Assembly: GCF_900188445.1 (NCBI RefSeq)
Contig: NZ_FZOR01000066.1
Location: forward strand, 1 to 32,534
Length of the DNA: 32,534 nucleotides
Reading direction: 5' to 3'
Origin: Actinomadura meyerae
GTDB taxonomy: Bacteria > Actinomycetota > Actinomycetes > Streptosporangiales > Streptosporangiaceae
Made by a program: the position numbers and the translations under genes. The notes under the pieces are model-generated. The model was not told where the DNA came from. It saw only the letters and a list, made by a program, of their open reading frames with translations, and made no database searches. This document shows, piece after piece, positions 23,021 through 30,168 of the stretch (position 1 is its first letter; the number at the start of each line of letters is the position of its first letter).

Positions 23021-23518
23021 ATGCCCCTGGCGACAGGCCTGGCCGCGGCCGCGCTCCTCGGCCTGCTGACGCTCCTGGCCACCGCGCGGCACGGCAGGCG
23101 CCGACACCGCTCGGACGACGAGCACCCCGAGTCGCTGACGACCGTCCTCGGCCCGGGGGACGAGGAGTACCTGGCCTGGCTCGCCGACCACCACTGGCCG
23201 CGCGACGAGTACCTCGACCTCGAGCACGAGTGGCTGGACGAGATGGCGTTCGGCGAGCCCGCCGGGCACTACGAGGCGCCGCTGTGCCCCCGCTGCGACC
23301 TGCGCCGCGAGGACGTGTGGCCGTGCCCGACCTGCGGCCGGCTCCTGCACTCGTCCTGCGGCCACGGGATGCGCCGCCGGCGGGTCGAGCGCCCGTACCG
23401 GACGCACGCGACCAACTCCGAGGCCGTCATCGGCGAGTGGATCTGCACGGGCTGCGCGTCCGTCGTCGGCCTGGACGTCGACCACGGCGACGAGCCCGAT
23501 GGCGGCCTCTTGCGGTGA
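23021..23518 (+). CDS. Membrane-anchored protein with a C4HC3 (PHD/RING-like) zinc finger
   Basis: A 165-residue protein. Residues 1-21 form one hydrophobic anchor (ATGLAAAALLGLLTLLAT) followed by a basic stretch RHGRRRHR, so the rest should be cytoplasmic. Residues about 33-68 hold an acidic motif (HPES, PGDEEYLAWLAD, WPRDEYLDLE) shared with the protein at 24623. Residues 89-145 carry eight zinc ligands: C89-x2-C92, x9, C102-x2-C105, x4, H110-x2-C113, x28, C142-x2-C145. A Trp lies two before C142 (EWICTGC). This matches the spacing and the Trp of eukaryotic PHD fingers and is close to prokaryotic RING-type treble clefs. ATG 23021 is preferred (AAGGA about 8 nt upstream). No enzyme domain is visible. 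It may be a protein-binding adaptor; the function is unknown. Confidence 0.75.
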   Translation: MPLATGLAAAALLGLLTLLATARHGRRRHRSDDEHPESLTTVLGPGDEEYLAWLADHHWPRDEYLDLEHEWLDEMAFGEPAGHYEAPLCPRCDLRREDVWPCPTCGRLLHSSCGHGMRRRRVERPYRTHATNSEAVIGEWICTGCASVVGLDVDHGDEPDGGLLR

Positions 23519-23568
23519 ATCGTGCCGATTGCCCGATCTGCCGTCTACTCACACCCGACGAACAGTAA
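23515..23568 (+). CDS. 17-residue CxxC micro-ORF overlapping the preceding stop
   Basis: GTG 23515 overlaps the previous stop (GTGA) and reads MNRADCPICRLLTPDEQ to TAA 23566-23568. The C-P-I-C knuckle after a zinc-finger gene and the coupled start are suggestive, but the frame is so short that chance cannot be excluded, and no independent ribosome site is present. Confidence 0.3.
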   Translation: MNRADCPICRLLTPDEQ

Positions 23569-23655
23569 AGAATTCCTCATCCACTTGCATATTTCGGACG
23601 CGGAGCGGCAGGCTGGCCTATGTCCTAAATCTCTGGGACACCGTGGAGGAACTCC

Positions 23656-23865
23656 GTGACCGCACAGCACCACACCGCCTGTACGCACGAACCGCCGTGC
23701 CCGGCGCCCGACGACCTCGACCGCGAGGCCGCGCGGACCGTCGCCAACCACCCGGAGCAGGGCTGGAGCCTGCTCTGCAACGGGATCGTCGTCTTCGAGG
23801 ACACCGGCGAGCTGCTGCCCGACGGCAGGGCCGTCGCCCCGCGCCGCCCGCTCACCACCGCCTAG
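23656..23865 (+). CDS. DUF5999 family protein
   Basis: A 69-residue protein with the family core ACTHEPPCPAPDDLDREAAR and HPEQGWSLLCNGIVVFEDTG, then ELLPDGRAVAPRRP. GTG 23656 follows GGAGGA at a normal distance. The family is confined to actinomycetes and has no known function; two Cys and one His in CTHEPPC could bind metal. Its TAG stop and that of the convergent DUF218 gene share the palindrome CTAG at 23862-23865. Confidence 0.88.
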   Translation: MTAQHHTACTHEPPCPAPDDLDREAARTVANHPEQGWSLLCNGIVVFEDTGELLPDGRAVAPRRPLTTA

Positions 23866-24524
23866 ATCACGTGCGCGTCGTACCCGAGCCGGGCGAGCTC
23901 CTCGTAGGCCGCCCACACCTCGGCCGGTACCGGCATCGGCACCTGGTACCCGCGCTCGGCGTACACGACCATGCGCTGCAGGTCGCCCACCATCAGCTCG
24001 ATGGACCGGCGGTCGCAGTACGCCTCGAACCCCAGCTCCGGCGCCGCCGCTGACCATTCGGCCCCGGGCCACCGCCGCCGCGCCGTCGCGAGCGCCCGCC
24101 GCGTCATGTAGGGCTTCGCCACCAGGATCCCCCGCCGCACCGCGACGCCCCGGCCGTCCAGCAGCCGCCTGGACGCGGTGATGTTCTCCCCCGTGTTGGT
24201 CGCCGTCTCCTCCAGCACCAGCGCCTCTTCCGGCACCCCGCGCTCCCGCGCCACCCGCGCGAACACCCGCGCCTCGGTCTCGGCCCACCCCGACGTCATC
24301 TTGCCGCGCCCGCCCGACACGACCACCAGCGGCGCCCGTCCCGCGTGCCAGAGCCGCGCCGCATGAGCCGCCACCCGCGTGTCGTGGCACCCCAGAGCCA
24401 GGATCACGTCAGCCTTGGAGAGGGGGCCGGTCAGCACGAGGTGGTCCCAGACGACTCGTGCCAGCTCGCGCGCCCGCGCGTCCACATGAGACTCCACGGG
24501 GTCATTGTCCCCGGCGGCCCGCAT
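23862..24524 (-). CDS. DUF218 / YdcF-SanA-like protein
   Basis: A 220-residue protein of the DUF218 fold. Family marks are DVILALGCHDTRVAAHAARL, VVVSGGRGK, the acidic WAETEARVFARVA, and ETATNTGENITASRRLL. In other bacteria DUF218 proteins affect envelope integrity (SanA, ElyC) or bind SAM (YdcF). This one has no membrane segment and so is closer to YdcF. ATG 24524 has GGGAG 6 nt upstream. It is transcribed against the small-protein cluster around it and does not obviously belong with it. Confidence 0.85.
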   Translation of the reverse strand: MRAAGDNDPVESHVDARARELARVVWDHLVLTGPLSKADVILALGCHDTRVAAHAARLWHAGRAPLVVVSGGRGKMTSGWAETEARVFARVARERGVPEEALVLEETATNTGENITASRRLLDGRGVAVRRGILVAKPYMTRRALATARRRWPGAEWSAAAPELGFEAYCDRRSIELMVGDLQRMVVYAERGYQVPMPVPAEVWAAYEELARLGYDAHVI

Positions 24525-24622
24525 GTCGGACTCCCATCCGGCGGGGCCTCCCGCTAACGTTCAACTGTTTTGCTACTTACGCAAGAATCATGTGGAACTC
24601 GACCGCGAAAGGACGGTGTGGT

Positions 24623-24892
24623 GTGATCACAGTCCTGGTCCTCGTGTCCCTGCTGGCTCTGTTCGGCCTCTGCCTGCCCCGCCTGCTCCGCCCGATGCCC
24701 TCGAGAACCGCGACGGACCCCCCGCCCCCCGAGGCCGCGCACCCGGAGTCCATGACCGCCGAACTCGACCCCGGCGACGAGGAGTACCTCGCCGCCCTCG
24801 CCGACGAGCTGTGGCCCGAGGACGAGTACCTGGAACTGGAGCCCACCACCGACGGCGAAGAAGAACCCGGCGGCAGCGGCATGCGCCGCTGA
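24623..24892 (+). CDS. Small acidic membrane protein, finger-less paralogue of the 23021 gene
   Basis: An 89-residue protein: one N-terminal hydrophobic segment (VLVLVSLLALFGLCLPRLL), a Pro-rich stretch, then HPES, PGDEEYLAALADELWP and EDEYLELE, and a short acidic tail. The motif aligns without gaps with residues about 33-68 of the protein at 23021, including PGDEEYLA-x-LAD, WP and DEYL. The zinc finger is absent. GTG 24623 has AAAGGA 9 nt upstream; ATG 24589 is possible. The next gene, 147 bp downstream on the same strand, is the DUF4041/GIY-YIG nuclease. Function is unknown; a docking role for the acidic motif is a guess. Confidence 0.7.
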   Translation: MITVLVLVSLLALFGLCLPRLLRPMPSRTATDPPPPEAAHPESMTAELDPGDEEYLAALADELWPEDEYLELEPTTDGEEEPGGSGMRR

Positions 24893-25039
24893 CCCCGCCC
24901 CGGTAAACCCCGTCCGCCGCCGGCCCGTCCTAAAGGGGTCGGGCGCTCCCCTCGACTGACCACGAAGGCGGCGGCACGGGGAACGCCACGCGCTTTGCGA
25001 GCGCCCCGTTCTGCCCAGAGACGGCGCTGTGAGGTAGCG

Positions 25040-27043
25040 ATGACGGTGCAGAACACGCCACGGCCGGGCTATGTCGGAGTCGAGGTCGATCCCGGCGCGG
25101 CGGAGCACATGCTCCGGCAGATCAGGTTCTTCCTGCGGGACGGTGAGACGGTTCTGGCGCTCGCGGCGACCGTGAAGGCCCTGCCGACGCTCACCCACAT
25201 CGCCGTCACCGAGCGGCGCGTCCTCGGTTTCTCCGCGCCGGACCTGGTCAGGGAGGGGCCGCGGCAGGAGGTCCCCATCGCGGACGTCACCGCCGTCGAG
25301 ACCCGCAAGTCCTACAAGCAGCGCTGGTTCCTCGTGGTGCTGGACGGTACCGGAGCGGAGACCGACTTCGGCGACGTCCACGACCAGGACGCGCCGCACA
25401 TCAGCAGTGTCATCGAGGGCCTGGCCCGGACCCCGCGGCCCGCCCCGGCACCGCCCGCCCCCGCGACGCCCGCTCCCGCAGCGCCCACTCCCGCCCCCGC
25501 GGCGCCCGTCCCGGCACCACCCGCCCCCGAGCCCCTCGTCGCGGCCCCGGCACCGTCCGGGTGGCGGTACAACCCGCCGCCGACGTGGCCCGCACCGCCG
25601 CCCGGGTGGACGCCGCCGCCCGGCTGGCAGCCCGACGCGAGCTGGCCGCCCGCCCCGGCCGGATGGCAGTTCTGGCTCCCGGCCGCGCCGCCGGTCCCCG
25701 CCCCGGCCGCTCCCGTCCCCGTTCCGGCCGCGCCGATGCCCGCTCCGGCCCCCCGGCCCGTCCCCCCGCAGCAGGCGGTCCCCGCGCCGCGGCCCGTTGT
25801 GGGGCAGCATCCGGCGTCGAGGTCCCTGCCCGTGTTCGGCGGGAAGCGGCAGCGCATCGAGGAGCTGGAGGCCGAGAACGCGGAGCTGCGGCAGTGGCTG
25901 GAGCGGCTCGGCGGGCTGGACGCCCCGGAGGTCGCCGCAGAGATCGGGCGGCTGCGGGACGAGGCCGCCGAGGTCCGGCGGAAGGTCGCGGAGAAGCGCC
26001 GGGAGCTGGCGCGGCTGCGCAAGGACATCGTGGAGACGCAGGACCTCGCGCTGCTCCAGGAGGCGGGAGTCTACGAGTACCAGCACCCGCTCGGCGACGT
26101 CGTCGCCTACAAGGCCGAGCTGGCCAAGGTGAAGGACCGGATCAAGTCCATGGCGAGCGGCGGCAAGGCGGTCGTCGGCGCGACGAACTGGACGGTGAAC
26201 GGGTCCGCCGCGCAGGGCGCGAAGATGGTGCGCGACTTCTCCAAGCTGATGCTGCGGGCCTACAACGCCGAAGCGGACAACCTCATCCGGACGATGCGCC
26301 CCTACAAGCTCCAGTCGGCGATCGACCGGCTGGACAAGACGGCGCAGACGATCGAGCGGCTCGGCAAGACGATGGACATCCGGGTCAGCCGCCAGTACCG
26401 GGAGGTCCGTGTCAAGGAGCTGCGGCTGACCGCCGACCACCTCGCGAAGGCGGAGGAGGAGAAGGAGCGGGTGCGGGCCGAGCGGGAGCGGCAGCGCGAG
26501 GAGGACAAGGCGCGCAAGGAGTTCGAGCGGGAGAAGGCCCGGCTGCTCAAGGAGCGCTCGCACGTGGAGTCGGCCCTCGCCAGGCTGGAGGCCAACGGGG
26601 ACGCGGAGGGCGCCGCGGACCTGCGGGCCAAGCTCGCCGACGTCGAGGCGGCCATCGACGATGTCGAGGGCCGGGCGGCGAAGGTGCGGGCCGGGTACGT
26701 GTACGTGATCTCCAACATCGGGGCGTTCGGCGAGCGGATGGTGAAGATCGGCATGACGCGGCGGCTGGACCCGATGGACCGGGTGCGGGAACTGGGCGAC
26801 GCGTCCGTGCCGTTCCGCTTCGACGTCCACGCGCTCATCTTCAGTGAGGACGCCGTGGGGCTGGAGGGACGGCTGCACCAGGAGTTCGCCGACAAGCGCG
26901 TCAACCAGGTCAACCTGCGGCGGGAGTTCTTCTACGCGACGCCCGGGGAGGTGCGCGAGGCGCTGGAGCGTATCGCCGGCAGCCATCTGCTGGAGTACAC
27001 CGAGGTGCCGGAGGCCCAGGAGTTCCGGCAGAGCCGGCGGTAG
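25040..27043 (+). CDS. DUF4041 + GIY-YIG (T5orf172/Mug113) nuclease, SNIPE-like phage-defence candidate
   Basis: A 667-residue modular protein. Residues 1 to about 130 look like a bacterial PH-type domain (LTHIAVTERRVLGFSAPDLV, YKQRWFLVVLDG). Residues about 131-262 are Pro/Ala-rich with W-containing repeats (PPPGWTPPPGWQPDASWPPA). A coiled coil follows from about 271 (RQRIEELEAENAELRQWLER). About 330-490 is DUF4041: VETQDLALLQEAGVYEY, GATNWTVNGSAAQGAKM, KLMLRAYNAEADNLI. From about 551 is the GIY-YIG nuclease: GYVYVISNIGAFGERMVKIG, MTRRLDPMDRVRELG, then LEGRLHQEFADKRVN with the metal-binding Glu. E. coli SNIPE combines DUF4041 with this nuclease, is membrane-tethered and cuts incoming phage DNA. 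No TM is seen here; the PH-like domain may replace it. ATG 25040 has GAGG 5 nt upstream. Confidence 0.85.
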   Translation: MTVQNTPRPGYVGVEVDPGAAEHMLRQIRFFLRDGETVLALAATVKALPTLTHIAVTERRVLGFSAPDLVREGPRQEVPIADVTAVETRKSYKQRWFLVVLDGTGAETDFGDVHDQDAPHISSVIEGLARTPRPAPAPPAPATPAPAAPTPAPAAPVPAPPAPEPLVAAPAPSGWRYNPPPTWPAPPPGWTPPPGWQPDASWPPAPAGWQFWLPAAPPVPAPAAPVPVPAAPMPAPAPRPVPPQQAVPAPRPVVGQHPASRSLPVFGGKRQRIEELEAENAELRQWLERLGGLDAPEVAAEIGRLRDEAAEVRRKVAEKRRELARLRKDIVETQDLALLQEAGVYEYQHPLGDVVAYKAELAKVKDRIKSMASGGKAVVGATNWTVNGSAAQGAKMVRDFSKLMLRAYNAEADNLIRTMRPYKLQSAIDRLDKTAQTIERLGKTMDIRVSRQYREVRVKELRLTADHLAKAEEEKERVRAERERQREEDKARKEFEREKARLLKERSHVESALARLEANGDAEGAADLRAKLADVEAAIDDVEGRAAKVRAGYVYVISNIGAFGERMVKIGMTRRLDPMDRVRELGDASVPFRFDVHALIFSEDAVGLEGRLHQEFADKRVNQVNLRREFFYATPGEVREALERIAGSHLLEYTEVPEAQEFRQSRR

Positions 27044-27050
27044 GCCCCAA

Positions 27051-27094
27051 TCAGGGCGCGGTCAGGGCGGGGTCAGGGCAGGTTCAGGGGGATT
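27051..27094. repeat. Four 11-bp tandem repeats at the end of the PRPP synthase gene
   Basis: Units begin with TCAGGG at 27051, 27062, 27073 and 27084 (TCAGGGCGCGG, TCAGGGCGGGG, TCAGGGCAGGT, TCAGGGGGATT). The TCA of the last unit is the antisense of the PRPP synthase stop. The other three therefore place TGA in other frames just beyond the gene, between it and the convergent nuclease gene. Confidence 0.85.
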
Positions 27095-28028
27095 CGAAGA
27101 GGGCGCTCACCGATTCGCCGTTGTGGATGCGGCGGACGGCCTCGGCGAGGGCCGGGGCTATGGAGAGGACGCTGAGCTTGTCGCTGCGGTCGCCGTTCGG
27201 GACGGGGACCGTGTTGGTGCAGACGATCTCCAGGACGTCCGGCTGGGCGGTGAGGCGCTGCAGGGCGCCGGCGGCGAACAGGCCGTGGGTGCAGGCGACG
27301 CGGATGGTGCGGGCGCCCAGTTCGCGGAGCCGGTCCAGCAGTTCCAGGACGGTGCTGCCCTTGGCGATCTCGTCGTCCAGGACGATCACGTCGCGGCCGG
27401 CGATGTCGCCGATGACGGAGCTGATCTTGACGCGGTCGTCGGGGAAGCGCTGCTTGGCGCCGGCGGCGACCTGGACGCCGAGGAGGCGGGCGAAGGCCGC
27501 GGCCTCCTTGGCGTTGCCGAGGTCGGGCGAGACGACGGTGGTGCGGGACAGGTCGTGGCCGCGGAAGTGGTCGGCGAGCTCGCGCAGCGCGTGCAGGTGG
27601 TCGACGGGGACGGAGAAGAAGCCGTGCACCTGCGGCGAGTGCAGGGTCATGGCGAGGACGCGGCTCGCGCCGGAGGCGACGAGCAGGTCGGCGACCAGGC
27701 GGCCGCCGATGGAGATGCGGGGCGCGTCCTTCTTGTCGGAGCGGGCGTAGGCGTAGTGCGGCATCACGACGGTGATGCGGCTCGCGGACGCGCCGCGGGC
27801 GGCGTCGCACATCAGCAGCAACTCGACGAGGTGCTCCTGGACGGGCGCGACGAGCGGCTGGACCAGGAAGACGTCCCGCTCCCGGCAGTTGGCCTGGAGC
27901 TGCACCTCCAGGCAGTCGTTGGCGAAGCGGTCGACGCGCGAGGGGCTCAGCGGGACGCCGAGGTGCGCGCAGACCTCTTCGGCCAGTTCCGGGTGGGCGC
28001 TGCCGCTGAACACCGCGATCTCTCGCAC
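27084..28028 (-). CDS. Ribose-phosphate pyrophosphokinase, variant type
   Basis: It makes PRPP from ribose-5-phosphate and ATP for nucleotide, His and Trp synthesis. The 314-residue protein aligns end to end with PRPP synthases: FSGSAHPELAEEV, FANDCLEVQLQANCRERDVF, MPHYAYARSDKKDAPRISIG. The flexible-loop K-x-R is kept in AGAKQRFPDDR. Two sites are unusual: the PRPP loop reads VLDDEIAKGST where the classical enzyme has DD-x-x-DT-x-GT, and the segment before the flexible loop reads SPDLGNAKEA where D-x-G-x-x-R-A is normal. Streptomyces carry similar second-type enzymes, so this may be an accessory copy with altered control. GTG 28028 has GAGGAG 7 nt upstream. Confidence 0.9.
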   Translation of the reverse strand: MREIAVFSGSAHPELAEEVCAHLGVPLSPSRVDRFANDCLEVQLQANCRERDVFLVQPLVAPVQEHLVELLLMCDAARGASASRITVVMPHYAYARSDKKDAPRISIGGRLVADLLVASGASRVLAMTLHSPQVHGFFSVPVDHLHALRELADHFRGHDLSRTTVVSPDLGNAKEAAAFARLLGVQVAAGAKQRFPDDRVKISSVIGDIAGRDVIVLDDEIAKGSTVLELLDRLRELGARTIRVACTHGLFAAGALQRLTAQPDVLEIVCTNTVPVPNGDRSDKLSVLSIAPALAEAVRRIHNGESVSALFESP

Positions 28029-28061
28029 GAACCGCTCCTCACGTGATCGACCGGGGTCATG

Positions 28062-28538
28062 CTAGAGGTCGGTGGTGGCGAGGGGCTCGCCGGTCTCCAG
28101 AAGCGTCTTCAGCCCGGACAGGACGTGCGGCCAGCCGTGCCGCGACATGGCGAGCAGCGCCCCGCCCGCGCGGTGGACGACGGTCAGCCTTGCGGTGGCG
28201 CCGGCCGGTTCGATGACGAACGACACCGTGGAGCGGGGCTCCGCCAGGAGGGCGCGGCGCGTCTCCTCGTCCACGCCGACGCTCTTCGCCCATTCGGGCG
28301 TGAAGGTGTGCCAGGTGTAGGCCAGGCGGCGGCCCGGCTCGGCCTCCAGGACGGTCTGCTCGGGGTCGGCGGTCGTCGCGTCCTGCTCGTGCCAGGTCAT
28401 CGCGGAGCCGGGCCGCCAGTCGGTCTCGAAGGCGACGCCCCAGTAGCTGCGGGTGGCGGCGGGGTCGGTGAGGGCCTCCCAGACGCGTTCCGGCTCGGCG
28501 TTGATGTAGATGGTGTAGGCGAACTCGTCCGCGGACAT
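28062..28538 (-). CDS. SRPBCC / AHSA1-like protein
   Basis: A 158-residue START-like fold protein: YTIYINAEPERVWEALTDPA, SYWGVAFETDWRPGSAMTWH, PGRRLAYTWHTF, then STVSFVIEPAGATARLTVVH and HGWPHVLSGLKTLLETG. Members bind small hydrophobic ligands or act as Hsp90 co-chaperone relatives; many are standalone with unknown ligands. ATG 28538 has GGGAG about 8 nt upstream. It follows the PF04672 methyltransferase by 20 nt on the same strand and is probably in its operon. Confidence 0.88.
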   Translation of the reverse strand: MSADEFAYTIYINAEPERVWEALTDPAATRSYWGVAFETDWRPGSAMTWHEQDATTADPEQTVLEAEPGRRLAYTWHTFTPEWAKSVGVDEETRRALLAEPRSTVSFVIEPAGATARLTVVHRAGGALLAMSRHGWPHVLSGLKTLLETGEPLATTDL

Positions 28539-28558
28539 CGGCCTGCTCCCGGAGTGGT

Positions 28559-29356
28559 CTAGGGCTTGCGGCCCACGCCGCCGTAGGCGTCGACCGGCTC
28601 GGGTTCGCCGGGCGTGTCGGGGCGCCAGTGCGTCACGGGGACGATCCCGGGCTCCTCGATCTCCAGGCCCTCGAAGAAGCCGGCGATCTGCTCGGGGGTC
28701 CGCAGCACGAGCTCCGCGTTGCCGGCGGCGTTCCACACCTCCACGATCCGGTCGGACGCCGCGCCGTGGACGACGTTCGTCCCGTCGTACATGGCGAAGT
28801 AGCTGCCGGACGGCACCGCGGACAGCAGCCGCCGCACGATCGCGTACGCCTCGTCGTCGTCGGGGATGAACTCCAGGATGCCCATCAGCGTGAACGCGAC
28901 CGGCCGGCTCAGGTCGAGCGTCTCGGCGGCGCCCTCCAGGATGCCGTCGGGTTCGCGGAGGTCGGCGTGGATGTAGGCGGTGCGCCCCTCGGGGGTGCTG
29001 GTGAGGAGCGACTTCGCGTGCTCCAGCACGAGCGGGTCGTTGTCGACGTAGACGATCCTCGACTCGGGCGCGGCCCGCTGGGCGACCTCGTGGGTGTTGT
29101 CGACGGTGGGAAGGCCCGTGCCGATGTCGATGAACTGGCGGATGCCCGCCTCGGCGGCCAGGTGCCACACGACCCGGTTGAGGAACAGCCGGGACGCGCG
29201 CGCAAGCCGTGCTACGTCCGGCAGCATCCCGAGGATCTGGTCGCCGACCTCGCGGTCCACCGGATAGTTGTCCTTGCCGCCCAGCCAGTAGTTCCAGATG
29301 CGCGCCACGTGCGACACGCTCGTGTCGATCCCGGGGCCGGGCCTCTGCTCGCTCAT
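28559..29356 (-). CDS. SAM-dependent methyltransferase, PF04672 (DUF574) family
   Basis: A 265-residue member of the same family as the 21951 gene. It shows VARIWNYWLGGKDNYPVDRE, the SAM loop FIDIGTGLPTVDNTHEVAQ, RIVYVDNDPLVLEH and FTLMGILEFIPDDDEAY. ATG 29356 has a perfect AGGAGG 6 nt upstream, the strongest ribosome site in this part of the window. It is followed closely by the SRPBCC gene. Substrate is unknown. Confidence 0.92.
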   Translation of the reverse strand: MSEQRPGPGIDTSVSHVARIWNYWLGGKDNYPVDREVGDQILGMLPDVARLARASRLFLNRVVWHLAAEAGIRQFIDIGTGLPTVDNTHEVAQRAAPESRIVYVDNDPLVLEHAKSLLTSTPEGRTAYIHADLREPDGILEGAAETLDLSRPVAFTLMGILEFIPDDDEAYAIVRRLLSAVPSGSYFAMYDGTNVVHGAASDRIVEVWNAAGNAELVLRTPEQIAGFFEGLEIEEPGIVPVTHWRPDTPGEPEPVDAYGGVGRKP

Positions 29357-29397
29357 GCGCACCTCCTGCGGTGTCCCCTTCCCGGCCCCGGTGCCCG

Positions 29398-30054
29398 TCA
29401 GTCCTCGTCGTCGTCGCCGTCCGGCTCGTCGGTCGCCTGGGCGAGGACCTTGCCGGACGCGGCGTCCACCGTGACCTCGTGCTCGGCGCCGTCCTTTCCG
29501 GTCACGTCGACCTCCCAGACGGCCTTGCCGTGCTCGTGCTCGAACTCGGCGGACGTGACGTGCCCCTGGACGGCCTTCAGCGCCGCGTCGGCGGCGGCGG
29601 GAGCGGACAGGGTCGCCTTGCGCAGGGCGGCGGCCTCCGCGGCGCCGTCGTGGTCGTCGTTGCCGTCCGCCCGGTCGCCGAGGACCTTGCCGGTGCCGGA
29701 GTCGACGGTCACGTCCCGCCACGTCCCGTCCTGGGCGAGGACGTCGAACTCCCACACCGCCTTGCCGTGCTCGTCGTCGAGCTCGGCCTCCGCGACCGTG
29801 CCGGGCACCTTCCGCAGCGCCGCGTCCACCGCCTGCGCCAGCGCGACCGAGGGGTCGGGCGCCGCGCCGCCGGGCGCTCCCGCGGAGGGGCTCGCGGACG
29901 GGGGCGCGGACGGGCTCGCGGACGGGGGCGCCGACGGCCCGTCGTGCGCGGTCGCGAACGCGGCCGTCGTCCCGCCGGCGGCCAGCGCGCCCGCGGCGAC
30001 GACCGTGACCAGCAGCCCGCGCCCGGTGACCATGCGCCGTGCGTCGATCTTCAT
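29398..30054 (-). CDS. Exported protein with two PepSY domains
   Basis: A 218-residue secreted or lipid-free surface protein. A signal peptide (RGLLVTVVAAGALAAGGTTA) is followed by a Ser/Ala/Pro linker with an 8-residue repeat (SAPPSASP twice). Two PepSY domains follow (KVPGTVAEAELDDEHGKAVW ... VTVDSGTGKVLG, and AVQGHVTSAEFEHEHGKAVW ... VTVDAASGKVLA), plus an acidic tail DEPDGDDDED. PepSY proteins inhibit proteases or bind metals outside the cell. It is divergent from an OmpR-type two-component system with a shared operator-like region, the common arrangement in which the system controls the PepSY gene. ATG 30054 is the family-like start. Confidence 0.9.
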   Translation of the reverse strand: MKIDARRMVTGRGLLVTVVAAGALAAGGTTAAFATAHDGPSAPPSASPSAPPSASPSAGAPGGAAPDPSVALAQAVDAALRKVPGTVAEAELDDEHGKAVWEFDVLAQDGTWRDVTVDSGTGKVLGDRADGNDDHDGAAEAAALRKATLSAPAAADAALKAVQGHVTSAEFEHEHGKAVWEVDVTGKDGAEHEVTVDAASGKVLAQATDEPDGDDDED

Positions 30055-30118
30055 CGGTTCCGCCTTCCGTTCGGTTCGTCCTTGCGAACCCCACGTTGAC
30101 AAGTCTTCCTGTAGCACT

Positions 30119-30147
30119 CCTGAACCAACCTGAAGCCGCCTTCAGGT
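30119..30147. promoter_or_regulatory. Direct and inverted CCTGAA repeats, probable OmpR-type operator
   Basis: ACCTGAAG (30128-30135) and CTTCAGGT (30140-30147) form a perfect dyad with a 4-bp centre. A further CCTGAA (30119-30124) lies 10 bp before the one at 30129, a one-turn direct repeat typical of OmpR/PhoB-family binding. The site is 22 bp before the regulator start and about 65 bp before the PepSY start. Confidence 0.6.
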
Positions 30148-30168
30148 GCCGTTTGGCAGGCTGGGGGC

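Noticed and set aside
25441..25800. Pro/Ala-rich stretch as a frameshift artefact
   Set aside because: The frame stays open and the W-x-P-P-P-G-W units are a known actinobacterial linker style; both flanking domains are in the same frame.
24554..26986. 810-codon minus-strand open frame
   Set aside because: Antisense of the nuclease gene; its composition mirrors the Pro/Ala linker.
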